Shown here: one piece after another, positions 27,549 to 36,083 of the stretch
Layout: every line of letters starts with the position of its first letter
How positions within the stretch are numbered: position 1 is the stretch's first letter
Assembly (NCBI GenBank): GCA_900765095.1
Contig: CAAFRB010000022.1
Coordinates: forward strand, 1 to 64,000
Origin: Clostridia bacterium
GTDB lineage: Bacteria > Bacillota > Clostridia > TANB77 > UBA1234
DNA length: 64,000 bases
Direction: 5' to 3'
The notes under the pieces: generated by a model
Databases searched by the model: none
What the model was told of the DNA's origin: nothing
The model's input: the letters and a program-made list of their open reading frames with translations, nothing else
Program-made: the position numbers and the translations under genes

Positions 27549-27579
27549 AACTGCCAAATATTTTCATACTTAGCAGTTA
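27542..27579 (-). terminator. Terminator of hisS
   Basis: Minus strand TAACTGC (27573-27579) and GCAGTTA (27548-27554) flank the loop, followed by TTTTTTATAC. The T-tract is also the boundary of the 160-bp repeat. Confidence 0.75.
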
Positions 27580-27586
27580 CTTTTCT

Positions 27587-28897
27587 TTATTTTCTATTCT
27601 TCTTTATTTCTTCAACTAGATCGTTCATATCAATTGTCTTATTTTCCCCAATTGACAAGTCTTTTAGCACTACAGTACCAGCTTTAACCTCATCTTCTCC
27701 AAGTATTATCGCATAATCATACTTTTCATCTGCCGCATACTTCATTTGCTTTGAAAGTTTCTTTTCATCTGTATAAATTGTAGCAGCAATGTCGTTATCT
27801 CTTAATAGCTTAGAAACCTTCAAATACTCTGCATAAGGTACTTCTGGGAATCTTGTAATAAGTACTCTTGGCATACTCGCTCTTAGTTCTGGCACTAGAT
27901 TATGTGATACTAGGAAGTTTTCTAATGTAACATCACCAAAGCCAAAACCAACTCCAGATACGTTTGAATTCTCAACGAATAGATTTACAAGATTATCATA
28001 TCTTCCGCCACCAAACATAGCTCTGTTGTTATTTATGTCATTATCATACACTTCAAATACTGTACCCGTATAATAATCTAATCCTCTTATAATTGAAAAG
28101 TCAAATTCGCAAAAGCTACTCATACCAGCTTCTTTAATTAAACCAAATAAGCCTTTTAACTCCATTGCTCCTTGAGATTCTGGGCATAAAGCTATCATCT
28201 CGTCTAAACTCAATGTAAAGAAAGAATTCAATTTCTTAATCTTTTCCTCATTCAAGCCAAGCTCTGCAAGGTATTCTTGAAAGCTTTCGTCTGACATTTT
28301 GTGTTTTTTATCTATTGCTTTTGATACTTTTCTTGCGCCTTCTTTATCTAATCCTAAGTATGTTTCAAATAAATCGTTGTAAAATCTTCTATTATTAATC
28401 TTTATAGTAAACATAGACTCATCTGCACCGAACGATTTTAGTAGTTCAGAAGCAACCATTAATAATTCTAAGTCTGTTTCTATCGCATCAGAACCAAACA
28501 TGTCTACGTTAACTTGCCAGTGCTCTCTAAGTCTTCCTCTTTGTGGTTTCTCATATCTATATAAGTTAGGAATACTAAACCATCTAAGAGGCATATTAAG
28601 TGAACCTAGCTTTGCGGCAACCATTCTAGCTACTGTAGGAGTCATCTCTGGACGTACAGCAAGCATTCTTCCACCATTATCTTCAAAGTGGTAAGTTTGC
28701 TCATTTACAATCTCTTCTCCGCTTTTTGCCACATATAAATCATAAGATTCAAGCATTGGACCACCATATTCTCTATAATTAAATTTGTGCAATGTTTCTT
28801 TTATTACTCCAAAAAACCAGTTACGTAAATCCATATCTTCTGGATAAAAGTCCCTTGTTCCTTTATAAGGTTGAACTGACAATAATTTTTTTCCCAT
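27587..28897 (-). CDS. hisS: Histidyl-tRNA synthetase
   Basis: 436-residue class II synthetase. Motif 1 region KGTRDFYPEDM, motif 2 RYEKPQRGRLREHWQ (about residues 116-130), the histidine-binding IIRGLDYYTGTVFE (about 264-277) and motif 3 GVGFGFGDVTLE are all present, followed by a C-terminal anticodon-binding domain (RVLITRF...). The motif-2 continuation NVDMFGSD is closer to the archaeal/eukaryotic-type enzymes than to the usual bacterial sequence. Single-gene unit with its own promoter, a structured leader and a terminator. No T-box is visible. Confidence 0.95.
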   Translation of the reverse strand: MGKKLLSVQPYKGTRDFYPEDMDLRNWFFGVIKETLHKFNYREYGGPMLESYDLYVAKSGEEIVNEQTYHFEDNGGRMLAVRPEMTPTVARMVAAKLGSLNMPLRWFSIPNLYRYEKPQRGRLREHWQVNVDMFGSDAIETDLELLMVASELLKSFGADESMFTIKINNRRFYNDLFETYLGLDKEGARKVSKAIDKKHKMSDESFQEYLAELGLNEEKIKKLNSFFTLSLDEMIALCPESQGAMELKGLFGLIKEAGMSSFCEFDFSIIRGLDYYTGTVFEVYDNDINNNRAMFGGGRYDNLVNLFVENSNVSGVGFGFGDVTLENFLVSHNLVPELRASMPRVLITRFPEVPYAEYLKVSKLLRDNDIAATIYTDEKKLSKQMKYAADEKYDYAIILGEDEVKAGTVVLKDLSIGENKTIDMNDLVEEIKKNRK

Positions 28898-28905
28898 ATA
28901 ATAAA

Positions 28906-28960
28906 CACTCCTCGTATAATATGTCTATAAAATCAAAAGCAACTATATAAACATACTCTT
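28906..28960 (-). promoter_or_regulatory. hisS leader element: hairpin plus ribosome site, shared with queA
   Basis: Minus strand TATGTTTATA...TATAGACATA forms a hairpin directly before TTATACGAGGAGTG, which holds the ribosome site of hisS. The same arrangement (25 of 26 bases identical across the distal arm and ribosome site) precedes queA at 37125-37194. Confidence 0.6.
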
Positions 28961-29015
28961 TTATATTTGTCCTTGCTTTTAAGTCAAAGGACTCATCTAA
29001 TGCATATCTCCCGCA

Positions 29016-29044
29016 ATTATATAACAAATCTCGAAAAATGTAAA
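29016..29044 (-). promoter_or_regulatory. Sigma-A promoter of hisS
   Basis: Minus strand TTTACA (29039-29044), 17-base spacer, TATAAT (29016-29021). It predicts a leader of about 110 bases that also contains a GTCCTT..AAGGAC hairpin. Confidence 0.7.
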
Positions 29045-29053
29045 GAAATTACG

Positions 29054-30421
29054 TTATGTAACTTGGCACGCCTTATATATAAAATCGATTATAAATAATA
29101 TTGAAAATATATAAATCATCGGGGATACATCTTTTCCTTTTTTATTTACTAGGTTAACTAACATATAGAAAATAAAACCAAATTGTATTCCTGTCGTGAT
29201 TGAATATGAAAGTGGCATCATTACTATTATGAAAAAGGCTGGTATTGCGACTAATATGTCATTCCAATCTATCTTTCCTACTCCACTCATCATTGAAACA
29301 CCAATCAAAATCAATACTGGTGAGATAGCTGCCATTGGCACACACGCAACGATTGGTGATAAAAATAACGATAATCCAAAAAGGATTGCAACCACAACTG
29401 CAGTTAATCCAGTACGACCACCAACACCGATTCCAGCACTACTTTCCACAAAAGTACCAAGATTACTTGTTCCAAGAAGCGAACCAATAACTGTTGCAAT
29501 AGAATCAACAACCATAGCACGTTCCATGTTTTGTGGTATTTCTCCGTTTTCTTTCATTTCAAATATTCCAGATTTTTTTCCCGTTCCTATAAATGTACCA
29601 ATCGTATCAAACAAGTCTGAAATCACAAGTGCAAATATTGTCATGATAACACACACAATTCCTGCCTTTGCAGTTAACAAACCCGAAAAATCAAATTTCA
29701 AAAATGTAGGCTCGATTGATGGCATAATCGAATAATTTGAAAAATCAGGCAATTTAGTCACTCCCATTGGTATTCCAATCAATGTTGTAGCGATAATTCC
29801 TATTAAGTATGCTCCTTTTACCTTTTTAGAAACTAATATAGTAGTTATTATAAGTCCAATGCAAGCTAATATTACCGCAGGCTCTCTAAATATTGCAAGC
29901 CCTGGTATTACATCTGCAGCGTTGGCAATTCCGTTATTTACACTAGAAACAGAAAACTCTATTATTCCAGCATTTTTTATACCGATATACGTAATGAACA
30001 ATCCTATTCCAACAGTTATAGCCTCTTGCATAAATACAGGCATAGCTTTAATTACTTTTTTCCTGATACTTGTAACAGTAACTAATAAATTTATTATTCC
30101 GCAAATAAATACCATAACCAAAGCTTCCTGCCATGTAAAGCCCAGACTACCACATATCGTATACGTAAACAGCGCATTTAATCCAAGTCCACAGCTAACG
30201 GCATAGGGAACATTGGCATAAAGCCCCATTATTAAAGTGCCTAGAACCGATGCTAATATAGTAGCTCCATAAACAGAATAGTAATCCATACCAGATTTTG
30301 AAAGTATACTTGGATTCACAAAAATTATGTACGACATGGCCATAAAGGTAGTTATTCCAGCCATGATTTCAGTCCATACAGTTGTGTTCTTTTCTTTTAA
30401 TTTAAATAATTTTTCAAGCAT
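29054..30421 (-). CDS. NCS2-family purine permease (AzgA/PbuG type)
   Basis: 455 residues from ATG 30421 (the ATG at 30427 is one base from the GGGGG site). The AzgA-type sequence is clear: EIMAGITTFMAMSYIIFVNP, GLGLNALFTYTICGSLGF, FMQEAITVGIGLFITYIGIK and the SDLFDTIGTFIGTGKK region. Twelve or more hydrophobic helices fill the length. Expected to import hypoxanthine, guanine or adenine by proton symport. It begins 40 bases after dinB, so the two may share a transcript. No purine riboswitch is visible in that short gap. Confidence 0.9.
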   Translation of the reverse strand: MLEKLFKLKEKNTTVWTEIMAGITTFMAMSYIIFVNPSILSKSGMDYYSVYGATILASVLGTLIMGLYANVPYAVSCGLGLNALFTYTICGSLGFTWQEALVMVFICGIINLLVTVTSIRKKVIKAMPVFMQEAITVGIGLFITYIGIKNAGIIEFSVSSVNNGIANAADVIPGLAIFREPAVILACIGLIITTILVSKKVKGAYLIGIIATTLIGIPMGVTKLPDFSNYSIMPSIEPTFLKFDFSGLLTAKAGIVCVIMTIFALVISDLFDTIGTFIGTGKKSGIFEMKENGEIPQNMERAMVVDSIATVIGSLLGTSNLGTFVESSAGIGVGGRTGLTAVVVAILFGLSLFLSPIVACVPMAAISPVLILIGVSMMSGVGKIDWNDILVAIPAFFIIVMMPLSYSITTGIQFGFIFYMLVNLVNKKGKDVSPMIYIFSILFIIDFIYKACQVT

Positions 30422-30461
30422 ATTCATACCCCCATACGGACATTATAATATTTCATCAAAA

Positions 30462-31649
30462 TTAGTGCAACATATATATGTCTACTTCACCAGCTTTTTT
30501 GATAGAATTATAACCATATTTATTTCTTAATTCATCAAGTGTCTTATCTAGGTCTTTATCATTGGAAGTAGCATTAAATATCGATATTTGCTCATCCTTT
30601 TCGATCAATTTTTCAACTCTAAAGCCAACTAGCCTTACAGGAATACTGTATTTATACATTTCATTAAATATTTTTTTTGCTTTTGCGTATATCTCTTTTG
30701 TGCTTGAAGTAGCAAAATCAAGTTTGCTTTGATGTGTTATATCTTTAAAATCGTGTGTCCTAAGCTGAACATTCACAACCGTTGCAAGCAACTCTTCTTT
30801 TCTTAATCTAAACGCTACTTGTTCAACTAATGATAGTAGCACTCTTTCAATTTTTTCAGGATTAGAAAGATCCACAGGAAGTGTCACAGAGTTTCCTATG
30901 CTCTTAGGCTTCTCCCTGATATAATTTACTTCTGAATTATCGATTCCATTTGCGTACTCCCAAGCCATAGCACCAAACTTGCCCATCTTTTTAATTAGTA
31001 TATTCTTATCAAAGTTAGCTAAGTCACCTATTTTGTGTATCCCGATAGAATTTAATTTTGGAACACTCTTTCTGCCAATCATAAATAATTCAGAAACATC
31101 CAGAGGCCACATTTTAGATTTAATCTCATTTCTGTATAGTGTATGTATTTTGTCAGGCTTAGTGAAATCAGACGCCATCTTAGCCAAAAGTTTATTTTCC
31201 GAAACGCCAACATTCACAGTAAAGCCCAACTCTTCTTTAACCCTCTTATTTATTTCGATTGCCTTTGATAACAATGTATCATTCATTAAAAAACCTGTCA
31301 TATCTAAGAAACACTCATCTATACTAAAACGTTCTATCTTGTATGTATACTCTAGTAACAGATTATATAAGGCTCTAGAATATTCTCTGTATACATTAAA
31401 ATCAGGCTTAAACAATGTCAAATTCGGGCATTTCTTCATAGCTTGATAAATCGTTTCACCCGTCACAACTCCAACGGATTTTGCAAGTGTGCTTTTAGCA
31501 AGAATTATACCACTCCTCTTATTTTCATCACCACAAATAGCAGCTGGAACAGTCCTAATGTCCAGTTTCTCGCCATGTTTCAATCTATCTACTGCCGTCC
31601 AGCTAAGAAAAGCATTATTAACATCAACGTGTAATATTTGTTTCTCCAT
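30462..31649 (-). CDS. dinB: DNA polymerase IV / UmuC-like Y-family polymerase
   Basis: 395 residues from ATG 31649 after AGGTGAT. Y-family signatures: HVDVNNAFLSWTAV with the first metal-binding Asp, YREYSRALYNLL, and the catalytic SIDECFLDMTG (about residues 103-113). The helix-hairpin-helix (KLNSIGIHKIGDLANF) and little-finger domain follow. The substitution of N for F/Y in the VDxxxFFA motif region and the W instead of A after S are unusual. A LexA-type box lies inside the promoter, so this translesion polymerase is likely SOS-induced. Confidence 0.92.
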   Translation of the reverse strand: MEKQILHVDVNNAFLSWTAVDRLKHGEKLDIRTVPAAICGDENKRSGIILAKSTLAKSVGVVTGETIYQAMKKCPNLTLFKPDFNVYREYSRALYNLLLEYTYKIERFSIDECFLDMTGFLMNDTLLSKAIEINKRVKEELGFTVNVGVSENKLLAKMASDFTKPDKIHTLYRNEIKSKMWPLDVSELFMIGRKSVPKLNSIGIHKIGDLANFDKNILIKKMGKFGAMAWEYANGIDNSEVNYIREKPKSIGNSVTLPVDLSNPEKIERVLLSLVEQVAFRLRKEELLATVVNVQLRTHDFKDITHQSKLDFATSSTKEIYAKAKKIFNEMYKYSIPVRLVGFRVEKLIEKDEQISIFNATSNDKDLDKTLDELRNKYGYNSIKKAGEVDIYMLH

Positions 31650-31665
31650 AGAATCACCTGTCACT

Positions 31666-31694
31666 ATTATAGAACATTAGTTCTCAACCGTCAA
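31666..31694 (-). promoter_or_regulatory. dinB promoter with LexA (DinR) box between -35 and -10
   Basis: Minus strand TTGACG (31689-31694), 17-base spacer, TATAAT (31666-31671). The spacer contains the perfect palindrome GAACTAATGTTC (31672-31683), matching the Gram-positive LexA consensus GAAC-N4-GTTC. Confidence 0.85.
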
Positions 31695-31708
31695 TGTTAA
31701 AACGGATA

Positions 31709-31868
31709 AGAAAGAATGAAAATCTCCGATTTTCATTCTTTCGACCCCCGAGAGTTTCCGACCAAAAGGAAGAAAATCTCTCGCATAGAATAAAGTTTTT
31801 TATACAATAGGAAAGAAAATTAATAATAAAAAATTGCAATTTTTTCACTTTCCTATTGTATAAAAAAT
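31709..31868 (+). repeat. 160-bp composite repeat, copy 2
   Basis: Same architecture as 27389-27548: hairpin GAAAGAATGAAAATC, conserved middle, and the 65-bp inverted-repeat element (31800-31868, arms TTATACAATAGGAAAG and CTTTCCTATTGTATAA). As in copy 1, the right end coincides with the T-tract of a minus-strand terminator. Confidence 0.85.
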
Positions 31869-31914
31869 AGTGCTACCTATTACATTTTCAAGCATAAATG
31901 TAATAAACAGCACT
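31862..31914 (-). terminator. Terminator downstream of the sigma-factor operon and inverted-repeat element
   Basis: Minus strand AGTGCT (31909-31914), inner stem ATTACATTT/AAATGTAAT, and AGCACT (31869-31874), followed by ATTTTTTATAC. Confidence 0.7.
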
Positions 31915-31962
31915 AATAGTTACATCAACTTTATTAATGGATATGTAACTATATACAAAAAC

Positions 31963-32410
31963 CTTACTCAATTAGAGTTTGGAGTTGAGAATTAAATTTC
32001 AATACAAAATAAATTAATATTGCAACTCTTTTTTATTTAATAATTCAAACATGTAACTTCATCTATATATCATTAGTCAAAACATCAACAAGGAAAAGTT
32101 TGGTAGCACTTAACTATTGTCATGAATGTAGGAATGCAATAGTTACCTTATTTCTGTGATAAACCAAGAGGGTATTAAGTAAATATTACAGATTCAATAT
32201 AAAGGTAATTATTAATTTACGTAAGGGGTTACGAAATCAAAAGGAACAGCACCCTTTATAAAAAACCTTGTTTGGTTATTAATTATAAATAAGATATCTT
32301 TCTATCGTAAGGGATTTAGAAAAACAAAATTGCAATTGCTGTCAGGCTCTTAAAATATTCCGTGATTAATATTTTTAATTCTCTAAACTCCAAACAATAA
32401 ATTGAGTAAG
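31963..32410. repeat. 448-bp element bounded by a long imperfect inverted repeat; no gene
   Basis: Left arm 31963-31996 and right arm 32374-32410 pair as CTTACTCAATT, then GTTTGGAGTT, then GAGAATTAAA with short bulges between blocks (31 paired positions). Between the arms there is no open frame of note. A 9-bp hairpin TAACTATTG/CAATAGTTA lies at 32111-32145, and the motif CGTAAGGG appears twice, each before a TT..GAAA sequence. It lies between a minus-strand gene (stop at 32451) and that unit's terminator. It may be a non-autonomous mobile element or a structured RNA closed by a long stem. Confidence 0.6.
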
Positions 32411-32450
32411 ATTAATGTAATCAAAAAAATTTATATAAAACTATCTACAA

Positions 32451-32870
32451 TTAGTAAACTGTCACTGTCTTTGTATAAGTGAAGGCACTTTCTAATAGTG
32501 CACCATTCGTAGCATAAGCATTGTTTACGATTTCAAAACGATATGTACCAGCACTAACTCTAACCGTTTCTTCTATTTTACAGAAATCTTCTTCTGCAAA
32601 AACTTCATAATATTTGTCTTTTACGTTATTCCATGTCTCACCATCATCGCCAAGTTTTTGTAATTGCGCTTCTATTCCGCAATAATAATCTTCATAAGTC
32701 GTCATGTCTGCATAAAAATCAAGCTTCTTACTAAGCCATGTTGAAGCATCTAATAATGAATTTTCACATTCATATATACAGCTCCAACGAGCGAAGGAAA
32801 TACTTGCTACCGTTAATAGTGCAAATAATAAAATCAAACTTGTTACCTTTTTTGCTACGTTTGTTCTCAT
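32451..32870 (-). CDS. Small secreted protein of the sigma-factor operon
   Basis: 139 residues with a signal peptide (about 1-27, KKVTSLILLFALLTVASISFA). The mature part has four cysteines, an acidic helical centre and a C-terminal beta-rich segment (AGTYRFEIVNNAYATNG...YTKTVTVY) like a small Ig-like or matrix-type fold. No family assigned. It is the third gene after an ECF sigma factor and its membrane partner, 93 bases from the latter, so it is a plausible regulon output or signal. Confidence 0.65.
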   Translation of the reverse strand: MRTNVAKKVTSLILLFALLTVASISFARWSCIYECENSLLDASTWLSKKLDFYADMTTYEDYYCGIEAQLQKLGDDGETWNNVKDKYYEVFAEEDFCKIEETVRVSAGTYRFEIVNNAYATNGALLESAFTYTKTVTVY

Positions 32871-32963
32871 ATAAAAAATTCCTCCTTATTTTTCGGCTTT
32901 TTAATTATTACATATATAAAACCGTAATAAGGAGGAAAAAGGGACAAGATTTTTAAAATTTTT

Positions 32964-33707
32964 TTAATTTTTTTCAAAAATCTTATCAATTTCATCATAA
33001 TTAATATTTTCTATTATTTTTGTCATCTCATCATCTTCAACATTTTTTCCATAAAATCTAAACAAATAGTCATCTTTAAACCATGTATAAGAACACATAT
33101 TATCTTTAATATAATAATTTACATTTATACCATCTATAGTAACTTTTTCACTCTTCGTGTTTTCTGTATCTAACGCTTTCATGCTCGTATCCTTTGAAAT
33201 TTTAGCAGAAATAGTCTTTTTATCGCTCTTTAATTGAAAATACTTATTTATATCATTGCCAGATTTTATATTCAATATATACTCATCATCTGGCAAATAA
33301 TTAAAGAATGTTATCTTATAGTTCTTTCCTGTGTTTTTCTTTTGTGCATCAAAGTTTAATTTATAACTATCTCCTGAATCGTCGTACACTATCCACGAAT
33401 ATCCTGTTCCTTCATCTTTTACAAAGAATTCTGTTATTCTCTTTTTCCAAGCACTATTACTTGGTTCAAAAGTTCCTAGTAGCACAAACGCCACTACAAG
33501 TACTGCTGCCACTTTTGTGACAACTTTAGCCATGTCTAAAAAGTCTTCTTTTCGTTTTACTCTTTCAAACATTTTTTTCATTTTTGCTTCATGTTCTTTT
33601 GAAAAACTTATTTCTTCAATTTTTTCTTCGTTTTTCCCTTTTTCATATATAGGAATGGCTTCATCTAATAATTCATCAAGTTTTTTATCAACATCTCTTT
33701 CACTCAT
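32964..33707 (-). CDS. Membrane-spanning anti-sigma factor-like protein (DUF4367-like C-terminus)
   Basis: 247 residues: an acidic cytoplasmic N-terminus (about 1-62), one transmembrane helix (about 65-83: VVTKVAAVLVVAFVLLGTF) and an extracytoplasmic beta-rich domain with ITFFNYLPDDEYIL...NINYYIKDNMCSYTWFKDDYLF features of DUF4367. The start overlaps the sigma factor stop by four bases, the usual coupling of ECF sigma and anti-sigma genes. No zinc HxxxCxxC motif is visible, so it would belong to a non-ZAS type. Function inferred from context. Confidence 0.75.
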   Translation of the reverse strand: MSERDVDKKLDELLDEAIPIYEKGKNEEKIEEISFSKEHEAKMKKMFERVKRKEDFLDMAKVVTKVAAVLVVAFVLLGTFEPSNSAWKKRITEFFVKDEGTGYSWIVYDDSGDSYKLNFDAQKKNTGKNYKITFFNYLPDDEYILNIKSGNDINKYFQLKSDKKTISAKISKDTSMKALDTENTKSEKVTIDGINVNYYIKDNMCSYTWFKDDYLFRFYGKNVEDDEMTKIIENINYDEIDKIFEKN

Positions 33708-34267
33708 TTTAGTGTCACTCCTCTCTTTTCTAACTTTTCAAGAAGTAAATCTCTACCTCTCTCAGTTCTTTTCTTAACAGTATCATAATTCACATTAAGT
33801 AATTTAGCAATTTCTTTTTTAGAATAATTATGAAAATGTTCCAAGATAATCACATCTCTATAAATGTCTGGTAATTCCTCAATTGCTTCTATAACATCAC
33901 TATATGTTTCATTTTCTATCACTACATTCGAAGGACAACTGAATGTCCCGAGTTCACCTTCGTCATCATCGCCACATATATCGATATATTCTGAATTTGA
34001 CATAAAGCGAGCTCTCCTTTTATAAATATCAAATGCTGCATTCCTGCAAATAATGATTAAGAAGCTTTTAGTTTTCATCGCATCTTTCATATCAACTTTA
34101 TCAAGATTTTTAAGAATTTTGATAAAAGCCTGTTGAACAGCATCTTCAGCTAGTTGAATATCTTTTAATATTCTAAATGCTTCCTTACACATAAAGGTTC
34201 TGTATTCTTCGTATAATATTACTATTTTCTCTGAATCTTTTGCTGATATCTCATCATTGCAGCTCAT
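33704..34267 (-). CDS. ECF-type RNA polymerase sigma factor
   Basis: 187 residues. Region 2 is AFRILKDIQLAEDAVQQAFIKIL with FLIIICRNAAFDIYKRR, and region 4 is IEELPDIYRDVIILEHFHNYSKKEIAKLLN (split here for length) ending VNYDTVKKRTERGRDLL, the ECF helix-turn-helix. An acidic insert (CGDDDEGELG) lies between the regions. Coupled to a membrane partner whose start overlaps its stop. A sigma-A promoter at 34318-34346 could give basal expression. Confidence 0.9.
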   Translation of the reverse strand: MSCNDEISAKDSEKIVILYEEYRTFMCKEAFRILKDIQLAEDAVQQAFIKILKNLDKVDMKDAMKTKSFLIIICRNAAFDIYKRRARFMSNSEYIDICGDDDEGELGTFSCPSNVVIENETYSDVIEAIEELPDIYRDVIILEHFHNYSKKEIAKLLNVNYDTVKKRTERGRDLLLEKLEKRGVTLK

Positions 34268-34317
34268 ATAGATTGTTCTCCTTTCTTATCGTATTAACAT
34301 AATGCAAATCTGCCAAA

Positions 34318-34346
34318 ATTATACAACGGTAAAATTTTTGATTCAA
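34318..34346 (-). promoter_or_regulatory. Sigma-A-type promoter of the ECF sigma operon
   Basis: Minus strand TTGAAT (34341-34346), 17-base spacer, TATAAT (34318-34323), about 50 bases before the start codon. Confidence 0.6.
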
Positions 34347-34399
34347 TATGTGTTACTTATTTTCTACTGTTTTTTGGTAAAAAATATCAAAACTTGAAT

Positions 34400-34480
34400 A
34401 GAAAAGCTGAAAAACAACGATTTTCATTCTTACGACCCTCAATAGTTTTTGAACTAAAAGGAAGAAAACCTCTCTCAAAA
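34400..34480 (+). repeat. Decayed copy of the 160-bp repeat (first half)
   Basis: GATTTTCATTCTTACGACCC and AAAAGGAAGAAAACCTCTCTC match the middle of the repeats at 27389 and 31709, but the hairpin's first arm is altered and the 65-bp inverted-repeat part is missing. Confidence 0.65.
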
Positions 34481-34538
34481 AAAATGTTTCATATTCTCAG
34501 TATTAATGATAAAATATGTTTGAAAAGGAGGTATTTTC

Positions 34539-34931
34539 TTGGAAACTGCAAATATAGAAAAATTTATGCCTACTGTATATCAGGCTGAAATACTAGTAAA
34601 AAATAATTTGGAAACGTATAGAAGAAAAGGAATTAAAGTATTTAAAATCATTCACGGATATGGTTCTACTGGAAAAGGTGGAGCTTTAAGGACTGGTATT
34701 AGAGATTACCTTACACAGCTTAAGCGCGCTAAGATAATTGCAGATTTTGTGCCAGGTGAAGATTGGTCTGTTTTTAATGAAACAACTAGAAAAATATTGG
34801 ATTTGGATAGTAGTTTTAGTAAGGATTCAGACCTTGGTAAAATGAATTCGGGTGTGACTATCATTGTGATTAGTTGGGATGGCAATGCAAATTCATTAAG
34901 TAGTACGACGTATAGACCAAGCAGAAATTAG
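34539..34931 (+). CDS. Smr-domain-like protein
   Basis: 130 residues. The segment VFKIIHGYGSTGKGGALRTGI (about residues 32-52) matches the HGxGTGxLRxGI core of Smr domains, the nicking or RNA-binding domain at the end of MutS2, and NSGVTIIVI near residue 111 matches the closing strand. The domain stands alone here. Start is TTG at 34539, chosen because a perfect AAAAGGAGG lies seven bases upstream; no ATG fits. A terminator overlaps the stop, and the gene converges on tgt with a four-base overlap. Confidence 0.75.
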   Translation: METANIEKFMPTVYQAEILVKNNLETYRRKGIKVFKIIHGYGSTGKGGALRTGIRDYLTQLKRAKIIADFVPGEDWSVFNETTRKILDLDSSFSKDSDLGKMNSGVTIIVISWDGNANSLSSTTYRPSRN

Positions 34932-34942
34932 CTTGGTCTTTT
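34915..34942 (+). terminator. Terminator of the Smr gene
   Basis: GACCAAGC (34915-34922) and GCTTGGTC (34931-34938) followed by TTTT. It overlaps the last codons of both the Smr gene and the convergent tgt gene. Confidence 0.75.
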
Positions 34943-36067
34943 GCCGTCTGGGTAATATTTCTTATAAAACTCTTCCCTGAACTCTAATAATCTATCTCCT
35001 TCAATTGCTGTTCTTACATTTTCCATAAGTCTTACTAAGAATCTTAAATTATGAATTGATAATAGTCTTGCACCTAGTATCTCTCCGCATTTTATTAAAT
35101 GTCTTATATATGCTTTTGTGTAATTCCTACAAGTATAGCAATCACACTCTGGATCTAATGTTGTGAAATCTCTCTCATAAGTAGCGTTCCTTACAACAAG
35201 TTTTCCTTGAGATGTTAATGCTGTTCCATTTCTTGCGATTCTTGTTGGCAATACACAGTCACACATATCTATTCCTCTTACAACAGCCTCTATTAGATAG
35301 TCTGGTGTTCCAACTCCCATTAAATATCTTGGCTTATTTTCTGGCAAGAAAGGTGTTGTGTAACTTAAGATATCGTACATTAACTCTGCAGGCTCTCCTA
35401 CGCTTAATCCGCCAACTGCATAGCCTGGAAAGTCTAAATCTACAAGTTGTTTTGCACTTGTTTCTCTTAAATCTTTATACATTCCACCTTGCACAATTCC
35501 AAATAATCCTTGTCTATCCAGATTTTTATTTGCTACTTTGCATCTTTCTGCCCATCTTGTCGTTCTTTCCATTGACTTTCTTGTATATTCATAATCTGCT
35601 GGATATGGAACACATTCGTCAAAAGCCATCATTATATCCGAACCCAAGTTGTTTTGAATAGATATTGATTTTTCTGGCGATATAAATAGTTTAGAGCCAT
35701 CTAAATGAGATTTAAAAGCAACTCCTTCTTCTGTAATGTTTCTCAAATCGCTTAAACTAAACACTTGGAAACCGCCACTATCTGTTAGTATAGCTCCATC
35801 CCAATTCATAAACTTGTGAAGCCCGCCGGCTTCAGCAACCAAGTCATCACCTGGTCTTAAAAACAAGTGATATGTATTCGAAAGTATTATTTTTGCCTTT
35901 ACTTCATTTTTTAATTCTTCTGGAGTCATAGCTTTTACTGTTCCACAAGTTCCAACTGGCATGAACACGGGTGTTTCTATTATTCCGTGTGGCGTATGAA
36001 TTCTGCCTCGTCTTGCGCCTGTTTTTGCATCTTTTTTAATTAACTCATATCTTATTGGTTGTTCCAT
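34928..36067 (-). CDS. tgt: Queuine/preQ1 tRNA-ribosyltransferase
   Basis: 379 residues, the full TGT length. Landmarks are the catalytic-base region DSGGFQVFSLSDLR, the substrate loop GIVQGGMYKDLR, GGLSVGE, the nucleophile region RGIDMCDCVLPTR and the zinc site CDCYTCRNYTKAYIRHL. In bacteria it swaps guanine 34 of GUN-anticodon tRNAs for preQ1. Follows queA by 16 bases, so both queuosine-pathway genes form one unit. No preQ1 synthesis genes lie in the window, so salvage is possible. Confidence 0.96.
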   Translation of the reverse strand: MEQPIRYELIKKDAKTGARRGRIHTPHGIIETPVFMPVGTCGTVKAMTPEELKNEVKAKIILSNTYHLFLRPGDDLVAEAGGLHKFMNWDGAILTDSGGFQVFSLSDLRNITEEGVAFKSHLDGSKLFISPEKSISIQNNLGSDIMMAFDECVPYPADYEYTRKSMERTTRWAERCKVANKNLDRQGLFGIVQGGMYKDLRETSAKQLVDLDFPGYAVGGLSVGEPAELMYDILSYTTPFLPENKPRYLMGVGTPDYLIEAVVRGIDMCDCVLPTRIARNGTALTSQGKLVVRNATYERDFTTLDPECDCYTCRNYTKAYIRHLIKCGEILGARLLSIHNLRFLVRLMENVRTAIEGDRLLEFREEFYKKYYPDGKRPS

Positions 36068-36083
36068 AAAATTCTCCTTTAAT

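Noticed and set aside
28898..29010. T-box riboswitch before hisS
   Set aside because: The leader is only about 110 bases and lacks the AGGGTGG-type T-box sequence and a leader terminator.
30422..30461. Purine riboswitch before the purine permease gene
   Set aside because: The gap to dinB is 40 bases, too short for the aptamer, and no conserved core is seen.
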